Assembly: GCF_000721075.1 (NCBI RefSeq)
Contig: NZ_JOEQ01000023.1
Location: forward strand, 1 to 64,000
DNA: 64,000 bases
Source of the DNA: Streptosporangium amethystogenes
Lineage (GTDB): Bacteria; Actinomycetota; Actinomycetes; Streptosporangiales; Streptosporangiaceae
Direction: 5' to 3'
This document shows positions 10,811-19,275 of this stretch, piece after piece (the first letter of the stretch is position 1; each line of letters begins with the position of its first letter). The notes below the pieces were generated by a model. The model saw only the letters and a program-made list of their open reading frames with translations, made no database searches and had not been told where the DNA came from. The translations under genes were made by a program, and so were the position numbers.

Positions 10811-13800
10811 CCAGCGCGGCAGCCACGGGCTGCATGGACACGCTGAGCTCCTTCTGCGGGCTCAGCTCCTCCCGCACGGTCCGCCGCGCCTGGATGAGCT
10901 TGGCCAGGTGGCTTTTCCGCATCCGCTGCACCCGCGCCTCCCGGATGCCTTCGAGCACCTCCCGGTTCTTGCGGATCTGCAGGTCGAGGGTGTGTTCCCT
11001 GGCCTGGATCCGCGCCTCGACGAGGGCCTCGTTCTCCTGCTGGCGAACTCGCTCGGTCCCCACCAGACGCGCGCCTACGTGCTGCTCCGCCACACGCCAG
11101 AGCCCGGCCGCATCACGCGGCGCCGCCACCTCGCCGTCGGTCAGCGAGCCGTCGGCGAGGGCCGTGAGCAGGACGTCTCCGAGGCCATCGATGACCTCTC
11201 CGGTTTCCAGGTCGACGGCGGTCACCCAGAGTTCCAGTGTGGGGCGCAGGCCGGTGGTCTCCGCGAGGTGGATGGCCATCAGGTACGTACGTCCCTCGGG
11301 CACCCCCGGGATCCCGAGTGTCCCGAACCTCGGGAGCGCAAGCCGCTCCTCCTCCAGCACACTGATCGCCAGCCGGACGAGCGGGTGCCTGGCCGAGAGC
11401 AGCTCGGTGTCGTACCTGCTGGCGGTCTCCGGATCGAAGGTGCACTTCAGCGGCTCGCCGATCTGCAGCAACCAGGCGAGCTTTCCCGGTGGGAGCGTGC
11501 TGCCGGACTGGTCGGGCATGGCCCGGAACCGGGCGGCGAGATCAGAGGTGCCGACGATCTCCAGGATTCCCCTGTCGTCCGGTTCGCCGCGCCGGGCACC
11601 GTACAGCGCGAAGAGCCTGTCGATGATCCGCTGGACTTCGGAGGAACCGATGAACCGGCCGTTTCCGGGACCGTGCTCGGTGAACCCCTCCACGAGCAGC
11701 CCGTCCAGGCCGGACAGGATCGCCCGCGACGCCTGCAGATCGTCGGTGTCCTGGCTGCGCTGCTCCACCGCGATCGCCAAATTGTCGATCTTCCGGCCGA
11801 GCTCGGTCGGGTCGAGCCGCAACCCGATCAGTTCGGTGAAGTAGTCGCGCAGAATGGGCTCCAACTCCCCGACCGAGTTCTGGAAGATGCCGATCCGGTC
11901 GTACAGGCGCTGGAAGATGTCGGTCTCGATGGTGCCGGGCACCCGCATGTTGTAGATGAGGATCTTCTCGTGCTCCTGGCCGAAGCGGTCGAGCCGACCG
12001 ATCCGCTGCTCGACCCGCATCGGGTTCCACGGCAGGTCGTAGTTGACCAGCACGTTGCAGAACTCGAAGTCGAGGCCCTCCGAGCCGACCTCGCTCAGCA
12101 GGAGGATCTCGAAGGCGCCGTCACGAAACTCCTGCATGATCCGCTGACGGTCGAGCTGCTCGACGCCGCCGTGCATCACCCGGTAGGTGAAGTGGACGCC
12201 GAGGCGGTCGGCCAGATACGACAGGGTCCGGCGGAAGTAGGAGAAGACCATCATCTGGCGGACCCCGAGCTCGCGGAGCCTGAGCAGCTCCTCCTGGAGC
12301 CGGTCATACTTGGTGTCCTTCTGGACCCGGCCGAACTCCTGGGAGAGCAGGTCATTGAGGTCGTCGGCGTCCAGCTCTTCGATGTCGCCGTCGGGGTCGT
12401 CGACCTCCTTCTCGGAGAGCGCCGCCTCCCTGTCGCGCATCGCCTCCTGAGACGCGGGAATGCAGCTCGCCGCCTGCCGCAACGGCATCTGCATGATGAA
12501 CCCCGGCGGAACCCCCTTGTGCCGTGCACGGGCGAGGGCCCACGTGTAGACCGCGTCGTAGTAGGCGCGCTCCTCCTCGGTCCACTCGACGTCGATGTTC
12601 CGCGGCTCCCGTACGGCCTTGTGCTCGGGCACGTCGGCCTTACGGGTGCGGGTGAGATGGCCGCTCAGCACGTTCAGGTCCGCCAGCAGCCTGCGAACCC
12701 GCGCCTTCTCCTCCGCGGTGAGCGGGCGGTCCACGTCGAGCACCCCGCGCAGGATCTCGTAGTCGGGCCGATCGGTGACACTCCCCCCGAACCTCAGCCC
12801 ATCAAGCCGGTCAAGGGTGGTGAGCAGCTCCCGAGGACTCCGGTTGTCAACCAGGGTCCGTGCCACGTCGTTGAGGACGGCATTGGGCTGCATCTGGCGT
12901 TCGAAGGTGTCGCGGTCGTTGAAGCTCCCCGCGTCGAGCAGGTTCATGAGGGTGAACAGGTCCTCGTTGCCCAGGTTGAGCGGGGTGGCCGACAGCAGCA
13001 CGAGGTGGTCGCTCCAGCTGGCGAGCAGTTCGCCCAGCAGGTGGGACTTGCGCCCCCGGTTCCGCATGTTGTGGGCCTCGTCGATGATGACGAGGTCGAA
13101 GCGAGGCTTGAGCTCGGTCAGCTTCTCCAGCACATCCTGCGCGGCGCGCAGCGACTCGATCGAGATCACCGCGCGGAGTGATCTGTCTTCCCCCTTCTCC
13201 ATCGCCTCCGCGAACTCCGCCAGGTCACCCGCCTTGATCAGGTCGAGCGTCCGGTCGAACCTCCGGCGCATCTCGGCCTGCCACTTGTACTTGAGCACCG
13301 AGGGGACCACGACGAGGACCCGGTCGAGCCTGCGGCGTTGTTCGAGCTCGCTCCAGATCAACCCGGCCTCGATCGTCTTGCCCAGGCCGACCTCGTCCGC
13401 GATCAGGATGCGCCCGGAGGAGCCGGTGAGCATCTTCAGCACCGGCTTGAACTGGTAGGCGCGGAAGACCGTCTTGCTCGACGCGAAGGAGTACAGGGTG
13501 TCGGTCAGCGGATGGGTCAGCTTGGTCCAGGTGAGCGTGAGCGACAGCTCGGCGGCGCTCACGGGGGGCTGGCCGAGCCAGAACCCAGGCTTGCTCGGGT
13601 CGCCCTGCACCCGGATGAGCGAGGCTTCCGTGTAGGTGTGCGTCTCGCCTCGGAGGTCGACCTCATACAGGTAGCCGGCGCCCTGCGGGCTCACCCCCGT
13701 CACGGTCCCGACGAGTGATCCGCCCTTGGGCCGCACCATGTCCCTCATCTGGAAGCGGGCGTTCCCGGCGAAGGGCTGGGCTTTGTTCCATGTGGTCCCA

Positions 13801-14120
13801 CGGAACATCCGAGCGAGAGCGAGGTGGCCTTCCAAGGTGAACCGGTGCTCCGCGGCCTCCGCCGCGACCGGGGGCTGGGCCGCCAGGACGATCATCCCGT
13901 GCCAGGATCCCTCCTCCTCCATCGCGTAGATCCCCTGGTGAAGATGGTGGCCTATGACGGGGTCGGCGCTCACCACCTGGCGGACCTCCGGGGCGAGCCT
14001 CCGGAAGACGTCACGGTCCTTGCCGGAGACGTCACCGATGATGAGACAGGTCGCGAGGGGAAGATCGGCCAACCAGTCGAAATCCTGGAGCGAGGGCCGG
14101 TATCGCAGGTCATCCGTCAT
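10734..14120 (-). CDS. SNF2/RapA-type superfamily 2 helicase
   Basis: A 1128-residue ATP-dependent DNA translocase. Motif I is ADEVGLGKTIEAG (~242), motif II IIDEAHNMRN (~345), motif III LLSATPLNLGNEDLF. The second RecA domain has SEVGSEGLDFEF (~671) and an arginine-finger region YDLPWNPMRVEQRIGRLDR. The ~230-residue N-terminus is unlike RapA. The ~330-residue C-terminal region is helical and ends in a basic Pro/Arg tail. DEVGLGKTIEAG plus NLGNEDLFTLMNLL is the pattern of RapA-like helicases found in defence loci. It converges on and overlaps the Hsp70 gene by 77 bp. Its promoter contains ACTGTGAAC and is partly duplicated upstream of hsdM, so helicase and hsdM were probably once a divergent pair. 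Confidence 0.9.
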   Translation of the reverse strand: MTDDLRYRPSLQDFDWLADLPLATCLIIGDVSGKDRDVFRRLAPEVRQVVSADPVIGHHLHQGIYAMEEEGSWHGMIVLAAQPPVAAEAAEHRFTLEGHLALARMFRGTTWNKAQPFAGNARFQMRDMVRPKGGSLVGTVTGVSPQGAGYLYEVDLRGETHTYTEASLIRVQGDPSKPGFWLGQPPVSAAELSLTLTWTKLTHPLTDTLYSFASSKTVFRAYQFKPVLKMLTGSSGRILIADEVGLGKTIEAGLIWSELEQRRRLDRVLVVVPSVLKYKWQAEMRRRFDRTLDLIKAGDLAEFAEAMEKGEDRSLRAVISIESLRAAQDVLEKLTELKPRFDLVIIDEAHNMRNRGRKSHLLGELLASWSDHLVLLSATPLNLGNEDLFTLMNLLDAGSFNDRDTFERQMQPNAVLNDVARTLVDNRSPRELLTTLDRLDGLRFGGSVTDRPDYEILRGVLDVDRPLTAEEKARVRRLLADLNVLSGHLTRTRKADVPEHKAVREPRNIDVEWTEEERAYYDAVYTWALARARHKGVPPGFIMQMPLRQAASCIPASQEAMRDREAALSEKEVDDPDGDIEELDADDLNDLLSQEFGRVQKDTKYDRLQEELLRLRELGVRQMMVFSYFRRTLSYLADRLGVHFTYRVMHGGVEQLDRQRIMQEFRDGAFEILLLSEVGSEGLDFEFCNVLVNYDLPWNPMRVEQRIGRLDRFGQEHEKILIYNMRVPGTIETDIFQRLYDRIGIFQNSVGELEPILRDYFTELIGLRLDPTELGRKIDNLAIAVEQRSQDTDDLQASRAILSGLDGLLVEGFTEHGPGNGRFIGSSEVQRIIDRLFALYGARRGEPDDRGILEIVGTSDLAARFRAMPDQSGSTLPPGKLAWLLQIGEPLKCTFDPETASRYDTELLSARHPLVRLAISVLEEERLALPRFGTLGIPGVPEGRTYLMAIHLAETTGLRPTLELWVTAVDLETGEVIDGLGDVLLTALADGSLTDGEVAAPRDAAGLWRVAEQHVGARLVGTERVRQQENEALVEARIQAREHTLDLQIRKNREVLEGIREARVQRMRKSHLAKLIQARRTVREELSPQKELSVSMQPVAAALVSASVAPSPSGRTPSRPRGRGAEER

Positions 14121-14310
14121 GAGGGAGTCCCATCATTAACTGTGAACATCAAACACAGAAGTTACTGTAGTTTTGAGTTTAACCATGCCTTGACGCCAGA
14201 TTAACTGTCAACAACTGGTGGTAGCCCTTGGAGCAGGCGCACACCGTCGTTAAGACGTCTGTACGTCCGGGCCGGATGTCCCCCGCCATCGGTGCCGGAA
14301 TGTCACCCCG
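14080..14310. repeat. Imperfect direct repeat, copy A (helicase start, promoter, orphan hsdM leader)
   Basis: This segment aligns with 20830-21064 over most of its length. Shared blocks include CCGGTA.C..GGTCAT.CGTCA (helicase start codon area), TCRTTRACTGTGAA, TAACCAT, GTCAAC and a long right-hand block CCGTCG.TAAGACG.CTGT...GCCGGATGTCCCCC. In copy B the right-hand block leads straight into hsdM; here no hsdM follows. The copies bracket the radical SAM block. Confidence 0.75.
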
Positions 14311-14321
14311 GGCCCATACGG

Positions 14322-14357
14322 AACCGCCCCGCCCCTCTGAAAAGGGGCGGGGCGGTT
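14322..14357 (-). terminator. Strong hairpin terminator
   Basis: Perfect 15-bp stem, AACCGCCCCGCCCCT paired with AGGGGCGGGGCGGTT, with a 6-base loop and T-rich flank, 15 bases beyond the minus-strand methyltransferase relic. It would insulate the helicase promoter from read-through out of the radical SAM operon. Confidence 0.85.
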
Positions 14358-14371
14358 TGTGCTTTCCGAGG

Positions 14372-14590
14372 TCAGGCGATGGTGGCCTTCCATCGGCCGC
14401 GCCGCAGGTGGATCGTCCCATCAGGGCTGATACGGATGGCCGCGCCGTACAGCGAGCGACCCCTCCCACAGCCAGTGGTCGCGGACCTCGTCGAGCACGT
14501 CCCAATCGCCGGGTTTATCGAGGTTGAGACAGTTCTGCACGGCGGCGATGGCCGCCGCCTGGGAGGCGCGGTGGAACCGTGCATGCGGCG
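14372..14590 (-). pseudogene. 3'-end relic of a PCMT-like methyltransferase gene
   Basis: Bases 14371-14504 are about 90% identical to the last part of the intact methyltransferase gene (15997-16130), including the codons for the C-terminus ISPDGTIHLRRGRWKATIA. A 2-base loss near 14453 (TACAGCGAGCGAC against TACAGCGGTAGCGAC) shifts the frame. Upstream of it one frame reads NLDKPGDWDVLDEVRDHW, a second paralogue rather than an exact copy; a stop lies just beyond. No catalytic domain remains. Confidence 0.75.
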
Positions 14591-14697
14591 ATGTCGGCGG
14601 CCCTCAAGTGCCGTGGCCGGTCAGGCACATGGTGCCAGGCCCAGCCGGGAGACACGTTTGCCGGCGATGGTGATGACGCCGCCAGGCGGGAGGGTGG

Positions 14698-15300
14698 TCA
14701 CGGCGCCTCCAGCGTGCCGATGACTGTGGTCACGGCGGCTTGCACCGCGGCGGCGTGCTCAGCGTGGGGGACGGGCAGGTAGCCGGGCCGCTGCTCGGTG
14801 AGGATCTTGTGCAGGTGCCGGTCGACGCGGACCCGGAATGCCGTGTCGGAGTAGTCGGGGTCCTTGTCGGCGGGGATGTCGAACGGGGCGGCGGGGTCGA
14901 GGACGGTCGCCAGGATCAGTGCCTGGCGGCTGGTGTGCAGCTCTGTCAGGGCGGTCAGGCGGTCGAGGTCGGCGAGCGCAGGTCGCTGACCTCGATGCTC
15001 GGCGGCGGCCAGGTAGTAGGCCAGGGCGGTGTGCGCGGTGCCGTCAGCGATGACGACGTCCGAGGTCAGTTCCGCCTCCAGGGCGGCGGCGGTCCCGAAC
15101 GCGATAATCCATTCGGTGGAGGTGGGGGTGTGCCGGGTCATCTTGGGGAACCCGAGGTCGGCGGCTCGTTTGGCCAGGCCACCGACGCGGGTCACGGTCA
15201 GGCCGGTCGCGCGCAGCTCCATCTCGATGCGGCGGGTCAGCCGGGTGGTGTCGGTGCCGTGGGCTCCGGCGATACCAAGGTGGACGGGGAAGGTCACCAT
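14698..15300 (-). CDS. P-loop-like ATPase/kinase-fold protein with altered Walker A
   Basis: A 200-residue protein starting MVTFPVHLGIAGAHGTDTT. The position and spacing of GIAGAHGTDTTRL match a Walker A loop of the NadR/AAA_28-like group, but the invariant Lys is Asp. A later SDVVIADGTAHTALAYYL resembles the region where such kinases hold a Walker B Asp and the substrate site. The ATG at 15300 overlaps the end of the exonuclease gene by 7 bases, so the two are translationally coupled. The substrate is unknown. It may bind without hydrolysing NTP. Last intact gene of the radical SAM operon. Confidence 0.55.
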   Translation of the reverse strand: MVTFPVHLGIAGAHGTDTTRLTRRIEMELRATGLTVTRVGGLAKRAADLGFPKMTRHTPTSTEWIIAFGTAAALEAELTSDVVIADGTAHTALAYYLAAAEHRGQRPALADLDRLTALTELHTSRQALILATVLDPAAPFDIPADKDPDYSDTAFRVRVDRHLHKILTEQRPGYLPVPHAEHAAAVQAAVTTVIGTLEAP

Positions 15301-15893
15301 AGGGTCTGTTCCTCGTGGTCGGGGACGGCGGCGCCGGGCATGCCCGGGGGGACGCCCGCTGCGGCGAGAACCTGCCAGGTGGAGTAATGGCCGGCGAGAT
15401 CGAGCAGGAGCAGCGCGGTGGCGTGGGCGTCGAACCCAGCCCGGTGCCGGCAGCCGGGAATGCCATCCAGGGGGATAGCGGTGTGGGTCAGGAGCGCATC
15501 GAGGCCGTAGCCGGGCGCGTCCAGGTAGGTGGCGCGGGCCAAACGCAGAGTGTCGATGACCCCGGCGGGCTCCCAGCCGGGCAGGTGGCGGCTCAGCACC
15601 GTGTAGTCCACGTGCGCGTTGTGGGCGGCGATCCAGGCTCCCTGCAGGGGCGCCTGGATCGCCGGGGCGACCTGCTCCCAGCGGGGAGCGTCGGCCACGT
15701 CGTGGTTGGTGATGCGATGCACGCGGGTGGCGAAGGACGTGATCGGCCGCGGCGGCCGCACCAGCGTGCACAGCGTCGGCACCGGCCGACCATCTGCGAT
15801 GCGGACGGCGGCGACCTCCACCAGGTCCGGTGGGGTGGCGCCGTTGCCCTCCACATCGACGACGAGCAGCTCAGGCCAGGTACCGAAGTCCAC
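15294..15893 (-). CDS. DEDDh 3'-5' exonuclease (DnaQ/RNase T fold)
   Basis: A 199-residue single-domain nuclease. Exo I is VVDVEGNG (Asp and Glu, residues ~12-14), Exo II AHNAHVDYTVLSRH (~90), Exo III HRAGFDAHATALLL (His and Asp, ~148), the complete DEDDh set. These enzymes remove 3' nucleotides from DNA or RNA with two metal ions. The substrate is not evident. It is separated by 103 bases from the PCMT-like gene and overlaps the next gene by 7 bases. Presence of an exonuclease beside radical SAM and PCMT-like enzymes is unusual for a peptide-modification operon. Confidence 0.85.
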   Translation of the reverse strand: MDFGTWPELLVVDVEGNGATPPDLVEVAAVRIADGRPVPTLCTLVRPPRPITSFATRVHRITNHDVADAPRWEQVAPAIQAPLQGAWIAAHNAHVDYTVLSRHLPGWEPAGVIDTLRLARATYLDAPGYGLDALLTHTAIPLDGIPGCRHRAGFDAHATALLLLDLAGHYSTWQVLAAAGVPPGMPGAAVPDHEEQTLW

Positions 15894-15996
15894 GGTCTCT
15901 CCTAGGTGGCCGGCCAGCCGATGTCCGCCCGGCCGTGCCTGCGGTAGTGGTGGGGCTTGGTGCGGTCGTGAACCCTGGTAGCGCGACGGCTCGCCG

Positions 15997-17172
15997 TCAG
16001 GCGATGGTGGCCTTCCATCGGCCGCGCCGCAGGTGGATCGTTCCGTCGGGGCTGATGCGGACGGCCGCGCCGTACAGCGGTAGCGACCCCTCCCACAGCC
16101 AGTGGTCTCGGGCCTCGTCGAGCACGTCCCACAGACGTCGCGGTCCGCCCTGATGCACGGTCGGGGGTTCGTGGCCGGTCTGCTCGGCGCGCACCCAGGA
16201 TCCGTCCTCGTGCACCATGAGCGCGGTCCGGGTGTCGCCGTTCTCGCGGTAGTCGTGTTCGACGCCGGGAGCCATGATCTCCAGCATGGAGCGCAGCTCC
16301 CAGGCGTTCTCCTCGATGTCGATCACGGGATACCGGCCGGTCGAGACGTCCTCGCCGTCCGCCGTGCTCGCGATCTCCATCAGGTCGGTCAGGCCAGGTG
16401 AGTAGTCGGCGCCGGTCCTGGTCTTCATGAACATCGCCCAGTCCCGCTCCACCTGCCCGACGGCGCCACCATTGTCGGTCTTGGTGGCCGACACGATGAG
16501 GGAGGTGCCGGCGATGGTCGTCGTCAGGCGGCCTCCGGGGTTGAGCGCGCTCAGCCAGGAGGCGGGGATGGGCCGTACCGACACCATCGCCACGATCCGG
16601 TCGAACGCCCCGGGGATCTCACCGGTCGCGTCCACCGGCGAGACGCGCGGGGTGTGGCCGATGGCGGCCAGCCGCTCCGAGGCGGCGGAGGTCACGTAGG
16701 CGTCCACGTCGATGCTGGTCACCCGGTCCGCACCGAACCGGTGGCACAGCAGGGCGGTGCCGTAGCCGGAGCCGGTGCCGACATCGAGGACGGTGTCCTC
16801 ATCGCCGATGCGGGCGTGCCGGTACATCTGCACCACCAGACCCGGCAGCGTGGACGAGGAGGTGGGACGCCCGGTCGGCTCGTCGTGAGCCTTGGCATGG
16901 TCGGCGTGGAGCGTGCCGATCCTGGTGACGAGGGTGCGATCCCGGTAGGCGGCCTCCAGCCATGCCTCCTCGTCGGCCGGACCGTGCCGGAGCTCCCAGT
17001 GGCCGCCGCTCCAGGTCCACCAGGCAGGCACGAACCGGTGGCGGGGGGTGGAGGCGACGGCGTCGCGCCACCGCGACCCCGGGTGGGTGACGCGGCCGGC
17101 GAGCCGCCGCGCGTGAAGATCCCAGTCCATAACGGTCAGTCTCCTCCTCCACTCTGGGGGCAGGGACGTCAT
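15997..17172 (-). CDS. Protein-L-isoaspartate methyltransferase-like SAM enzyme (FxLD-system type)
   Basis: A 391-residue protein. The N-terminal half is a PCMT-type methyltransferase: STLPGLVVQMYRHARI (cf. the PCMT SQP segment), SAM motif I VLDVGTGSGYGTALL (~130), post-I SIDVDAY, motif II AFDRIVAMVSV. The C-terminal half is an added domain ending ISPDGTIHLRRGRWKATIA. Extended PCMT homologues of this length accompany actinobacterial lanthipeptide-like (FxLD) and related peptide systems; the assignment to that group is from memory. The start ATGA overlaps the radical SAM stop by 4 bases. It probably methylates an Asp or isoAsp carboxylate of a peptide or protein made in this operon. Confidence 0.8.
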   Translation of the reverse strand: MTSLPPEWRRRLTVMDWDLHARRLAGRVTHPGSRWRDAVASTPRHRFVPAWWTWSGGHWELRHGPADEEAWLEAAYRDRTLVTRIGTLHADHAKAHDEPTGRPTSSSTLPGLVVQMYRHARIGDEDTVLDVGTGSGYGTALLCHRFGADRVTSIDVDAYVTSAASERLAAIGHTPRVSPVDATGEIPGAFDRIVAMVSVRPIPASWLSALNPGGRLTTTIAGTSLIVSATKTDNGGAVGQVERDWAMFMKTRTGADYSPGLTDLMEIASTADGEDVSTGRYPVIDIEENAWELRSMLEIMAPGVEHDYRENGDTRTALMVHEDGSWVRAEQTGHEPPTVHQGGPRRLWDVLDEARDHWLWEGSLPLYGAAVRISPDGTIHLRRGRWKATIA

Positions 17173-18071
17173 AGACCGATTCCGGCGAGAGGGATCGACC
17201 GCTCCCGTCGCGTCGGCAGGATGAGGGCGTCGCCCTCACAGACGGTTTCCGCCGGTGCGCAGTCGTTCCCGTCCGAATTCGGGTTGCAGGCGGTTGCGCC
17301 GTTCCGGCGCGGTACCCGGATGAGGAGGTCCTGCCATGCCCGTCCGGTGAGGATCTCCGCGAGCGGGGTGGTCCTGACGTTGCCCGCGGACCCCAGGAAC
17401 CGGGACATGACACACATCCACACCTCCCCGTCGGACGCGACGGCGGCGCGGCCGTTGCCGCACTGGCCGCACAGCTCCTGGACGCCCGTGCCGATCACGG
17501 CGGCGCCACGGCCGACACCGCGCATCCGGTCGATCGGACCGAGGCGGTGGATGCCCAGGGCCTGCATCTGCGCGTACGCCTGCTCGGCGCGCTGGCTGTC
17601 GGAGAGCCGGACGATGGCGACCTTGAGCGGGATGTCGCGTTGCACGGCCTGCCGAATGTTGGCGAGGGTCCGGGCGTGGGAGCCGCGACGGCCGGTGATG
17701 TGGTCGTGCTCGTCGGAGTAGTACGAGGTGGCCAGCGTGACGCCGGGGTGGTCGAGCAGGTCCCACAGCCGGTCGGTGACCCGGTAGAGGTTGGAGAACA
17801 CCTGGACCTTCAGGGCCTGAGCGAGGGCGTGTGTCAGCAGCCGCTCGAAGTCGGGGTGCCGCGTCGGCTCACCGCCGATGAACTGCACGGTGGCGATCCC
17901 GGCGGCGGGGGCGCAGGCGAGCAGGTCCTCCCAGTCGCCGGTCGTCATGGTGCCGTGGGAGCCGGTGGGTCCGGAGTCGGCGTAGCAGTGACCGCATCGG
18001 AGCTGGCAGCGGCCGGTGATCTCCAGCTCCAGGAAGTGGACCGGAGCGAGCTCGGGGGCGTGCGGTGTCAT
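17169..18071 (-). CDS. Radical SAM enzyme with SPASM-like C-terminus
   Basis: A 300-residue radical SAM protein. The 4Fe-4S motif is CQLRCGHCYADSG (CxxxCxxC, ~18-25), SAM-binding GGEP in VQFIGGEPTRHPDFE (~70). The C-terminal part has clustered cysteines (ELCGQCGNG, EVWMCVMSRF, GATACNPN, DCAPAETVCEG) suggesting one or more auxiliary clusters, as in SPASM/Twitch peptide-modifying enzymes. It overlaps the PCMT-like gene by 4 bases. Its leader holds two CCCGTG-N2-CACGGG palindromes. A peptide-maturase role is plausible but no convincing precursor peptide gene was found nearby. Confidence 0.88.
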   Translation of the reverse strand: MTPHAPELAPVHFLELEITGRCQLRCGHCYADSGPTGSHGTMTTGDWEDLLACAPAAGIATVQFIGGEPTRHPDFERLLTHALAQALKVQVFSNLYRVTDRLWDLLDHPGVTLATSYYSDEHDHITGRRGSHARTLANIRQAVQRDIPLKVAIVRLSDSQRAEQAYAQMQALGIHRLGPIDRMRGVGRGAAVIGTGVQELCGQCGNGRAAVASDGEVWMCVMSRFLGSAGNVRTTPLAEILTGRAWQDLLIRVPRRNGATACNPNSDGNDCAPAETVCEGDALILPTRRERSIPLAGIGL

Positions 18072-18106
18072 CGTGGTTCCTTCCTGTGGAGGACGAAGCG
18101 GTGGAG

Positions 18107-18182
18107 CCCGTGACCACGAGAGCGCCGCCCTCCTCTTTCACCCCCCTATGGGATGAAAGTCGGCGTCTCCCGTGGTCACGGG
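18107..18182. promoter_or_regulatory. Two 14-bp palindromes upstream of the radical SAM gene
   Basis: CCCGTGGTCACGGG at 18169-18182 is a perfect 6-2-6 dyad. CCCGTGACCACGAG at 18107-18120 matches it with one mismatch. The pair could be operators for the XRE regulator of the block, or the arms of a large stem-loop. Between them a 13-codon minus-strand GTG reading frame exists, which I do not call a gene. Confidence 0.45.
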
Positions 18183-18287
18183 GGTCGTGCCCGGCTACCT
18201 CCTGCCTGACGGCGCCGGGTGGAGGTCCGGTCGTCTCTCCCGTACGGTCCGGATGCGCGACATCGCACCCCCGCGTACGGAAGGGGT

Positions 18288-18327
18288 CGTGGCGGCACGC
18301 TGAGACCCGGCTCCACGTGCCGCCACG
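18288..18327 (-). terminator. Hairpin downstream of the 103-residue gene
   Basis: Perfect 12-bp stem CGTGGCGGCACG / CGTGCCGCCACG with a 16-base loop, starting 4 bases beyond the stop of the minus-strand gene 18331-18642. It lacks a T-run. It would separate the two small upstream genes from the radical SAM operon. Confidence 0.55.
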
Positions 18328-18330
18328 CGA

Positions 18331-18642
18331 TCAGGGGGCCGGGGCGGTGTAGACCAGTTCGGCGATTCGGCGTGCGACGTCGGTCAGGTCGAAGGCCGGG
18401 GCGTTCGCGGCGGGAGCACCCAGGTCAGGTCCCCAGTAGATGACCTCACCGCTGTAGCCGGTCCACACGGTCAGTGTCTCGCCCAGCAGCAGGCGGGGCT
18501 GTCCGCCTTCCCGGACGAGTTCGGGGAAGATCTCGTGGTCGGTGAGCCTGGCCCGCAGCCGTTGAAGGGCCGCGATGGCGAGCCCCCACTGCGTGACCTG
18601 TCGGAGCCGGTCGCTCGCCGGGGTGCCCGGTGGCGGAATCAT
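18331..18642 (-). CDS. Small hypothetical protein (103 aa)
   Basis: Begins MIPPPGTPASDRLRQVTQWG, continues with a helical segment (ALQRLRARLTDHEI) and a short beta-rich part (LLLGETLTVWTGYSGEVIYWG), and ends in a helix. No catalytic motif, signal peptide or membrane segment. It sits between the 125-residue gene and the radical SAM gene on the same strand. I do not recognise the family; proteins of this kind often accompany XRE/TPR regulators in actinomycetes. Confidence 0.6.
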   Translation of the reverse strand: MIPPPGTPASDRLRQVTQWGLAIAALQRLRARLTDHEIFPELVREGGQPRLLLGETLTVWTGYSGEVIYWGPDLGAPAANAPAFDLTDVARRIAELVYTAPAP

Positions 18643-18813
18643 GGGGTACGTCCTCTCGTGTGGTGAGAGCGGGTGAAGAAGATGAGCGGCCCCGGGGTCT
18701 TCCGGCGATGGAAGCCGGTGATCGTCCCGGGGCCGCCTCTGGCGGGCGTCCGGGGGCCGGGCTGTCTCGGGGCGTAGGCCGCGCCCTGCGCGGAGTCCGC
18801 CAGAGCTGAAGGG

Positions 18814-19191
18814 TCAGATGGGCGATGCCTCGGTGGGTTCCATGAGCGCCTCCAGGTACTCCCGCCGATACCGCAGCCACGGTTGCCGCTCGAACAACCC
18901 CACCAGCAGGTCGGCGGCACCTGTGGGGTCGGCCGAGGGGTGCAGGACCATACGCCCGCTGTTGAACCAGCGGAACATTTTTGGAACGCTCCAAATCAGC
19001 AGGCCGGGAGCGAGGCTCAGAACGTAATGGCCACCGGCCGTTCTCATGACGTCACCGTCCAGCGTCGCCACACCGCGACCGTGGAGGGCCTGGCGAAGCA
19101 ACTGCACCGCGTGGGCGGGGGTGCTGGAGGCATGCTGCGGTTCGGGGAAACCGTGGAGACCACGCCGCTCATCCGCTCGGTAATGGGTCAT
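18814..19191 (-). CDS. Small hypothetical protein (125 aa)
   Basis: Begins MTHYRADERRGLHGFPEPQ and has a core with two hydrophobic strands (GHYVLSLAPGLLIWSV) and a C-terminal amphipathic helix. No known motif was recognised. Same strand and direction as the XRE regulator above and the radical SAM operon below. The 171-base gap to the next gene is GC-rich and shows no gene. Confidence 0.55.
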   Translation of the reverse strand: MTHYRADERRGLHGFPEPQHASSTPAHAVQLLRQALHGRGVATLDGDVMRTAGGHYVLSLAPGLLIWSVPKMFRWFNSGRMVLHPSADPTGAADLLVGLFERQPWLRYRREYLEALMEPTEASPI

Positions 19192-19275
19192 GTACCGATA
19201 GTGAGATTACGCGGGATGGATCACCAGGGACGCGATGTCCCACACCCTCGTCCTTCTGCCAGCGAGGGAGGACGC

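Noticed and set aside
10704..13181. 825-residue open frame antisense to the helicase
   Set aside because: Same reason; the helicase frame has complete SF2 motifs on the other strand.
17869..18141. 90-residue minus-strand frame overlapping the radical SAM start
   Set aside because: It reads through the radical SAM gene in the wrong frame and has no domain.
18132..18171. 13-codon minus-strand frame as a peptide precursor
   Set aside because: No well-placed ribosome binding site, no leader/core pattern, and it overlaps a palindrome. Mentioned only in a finding.
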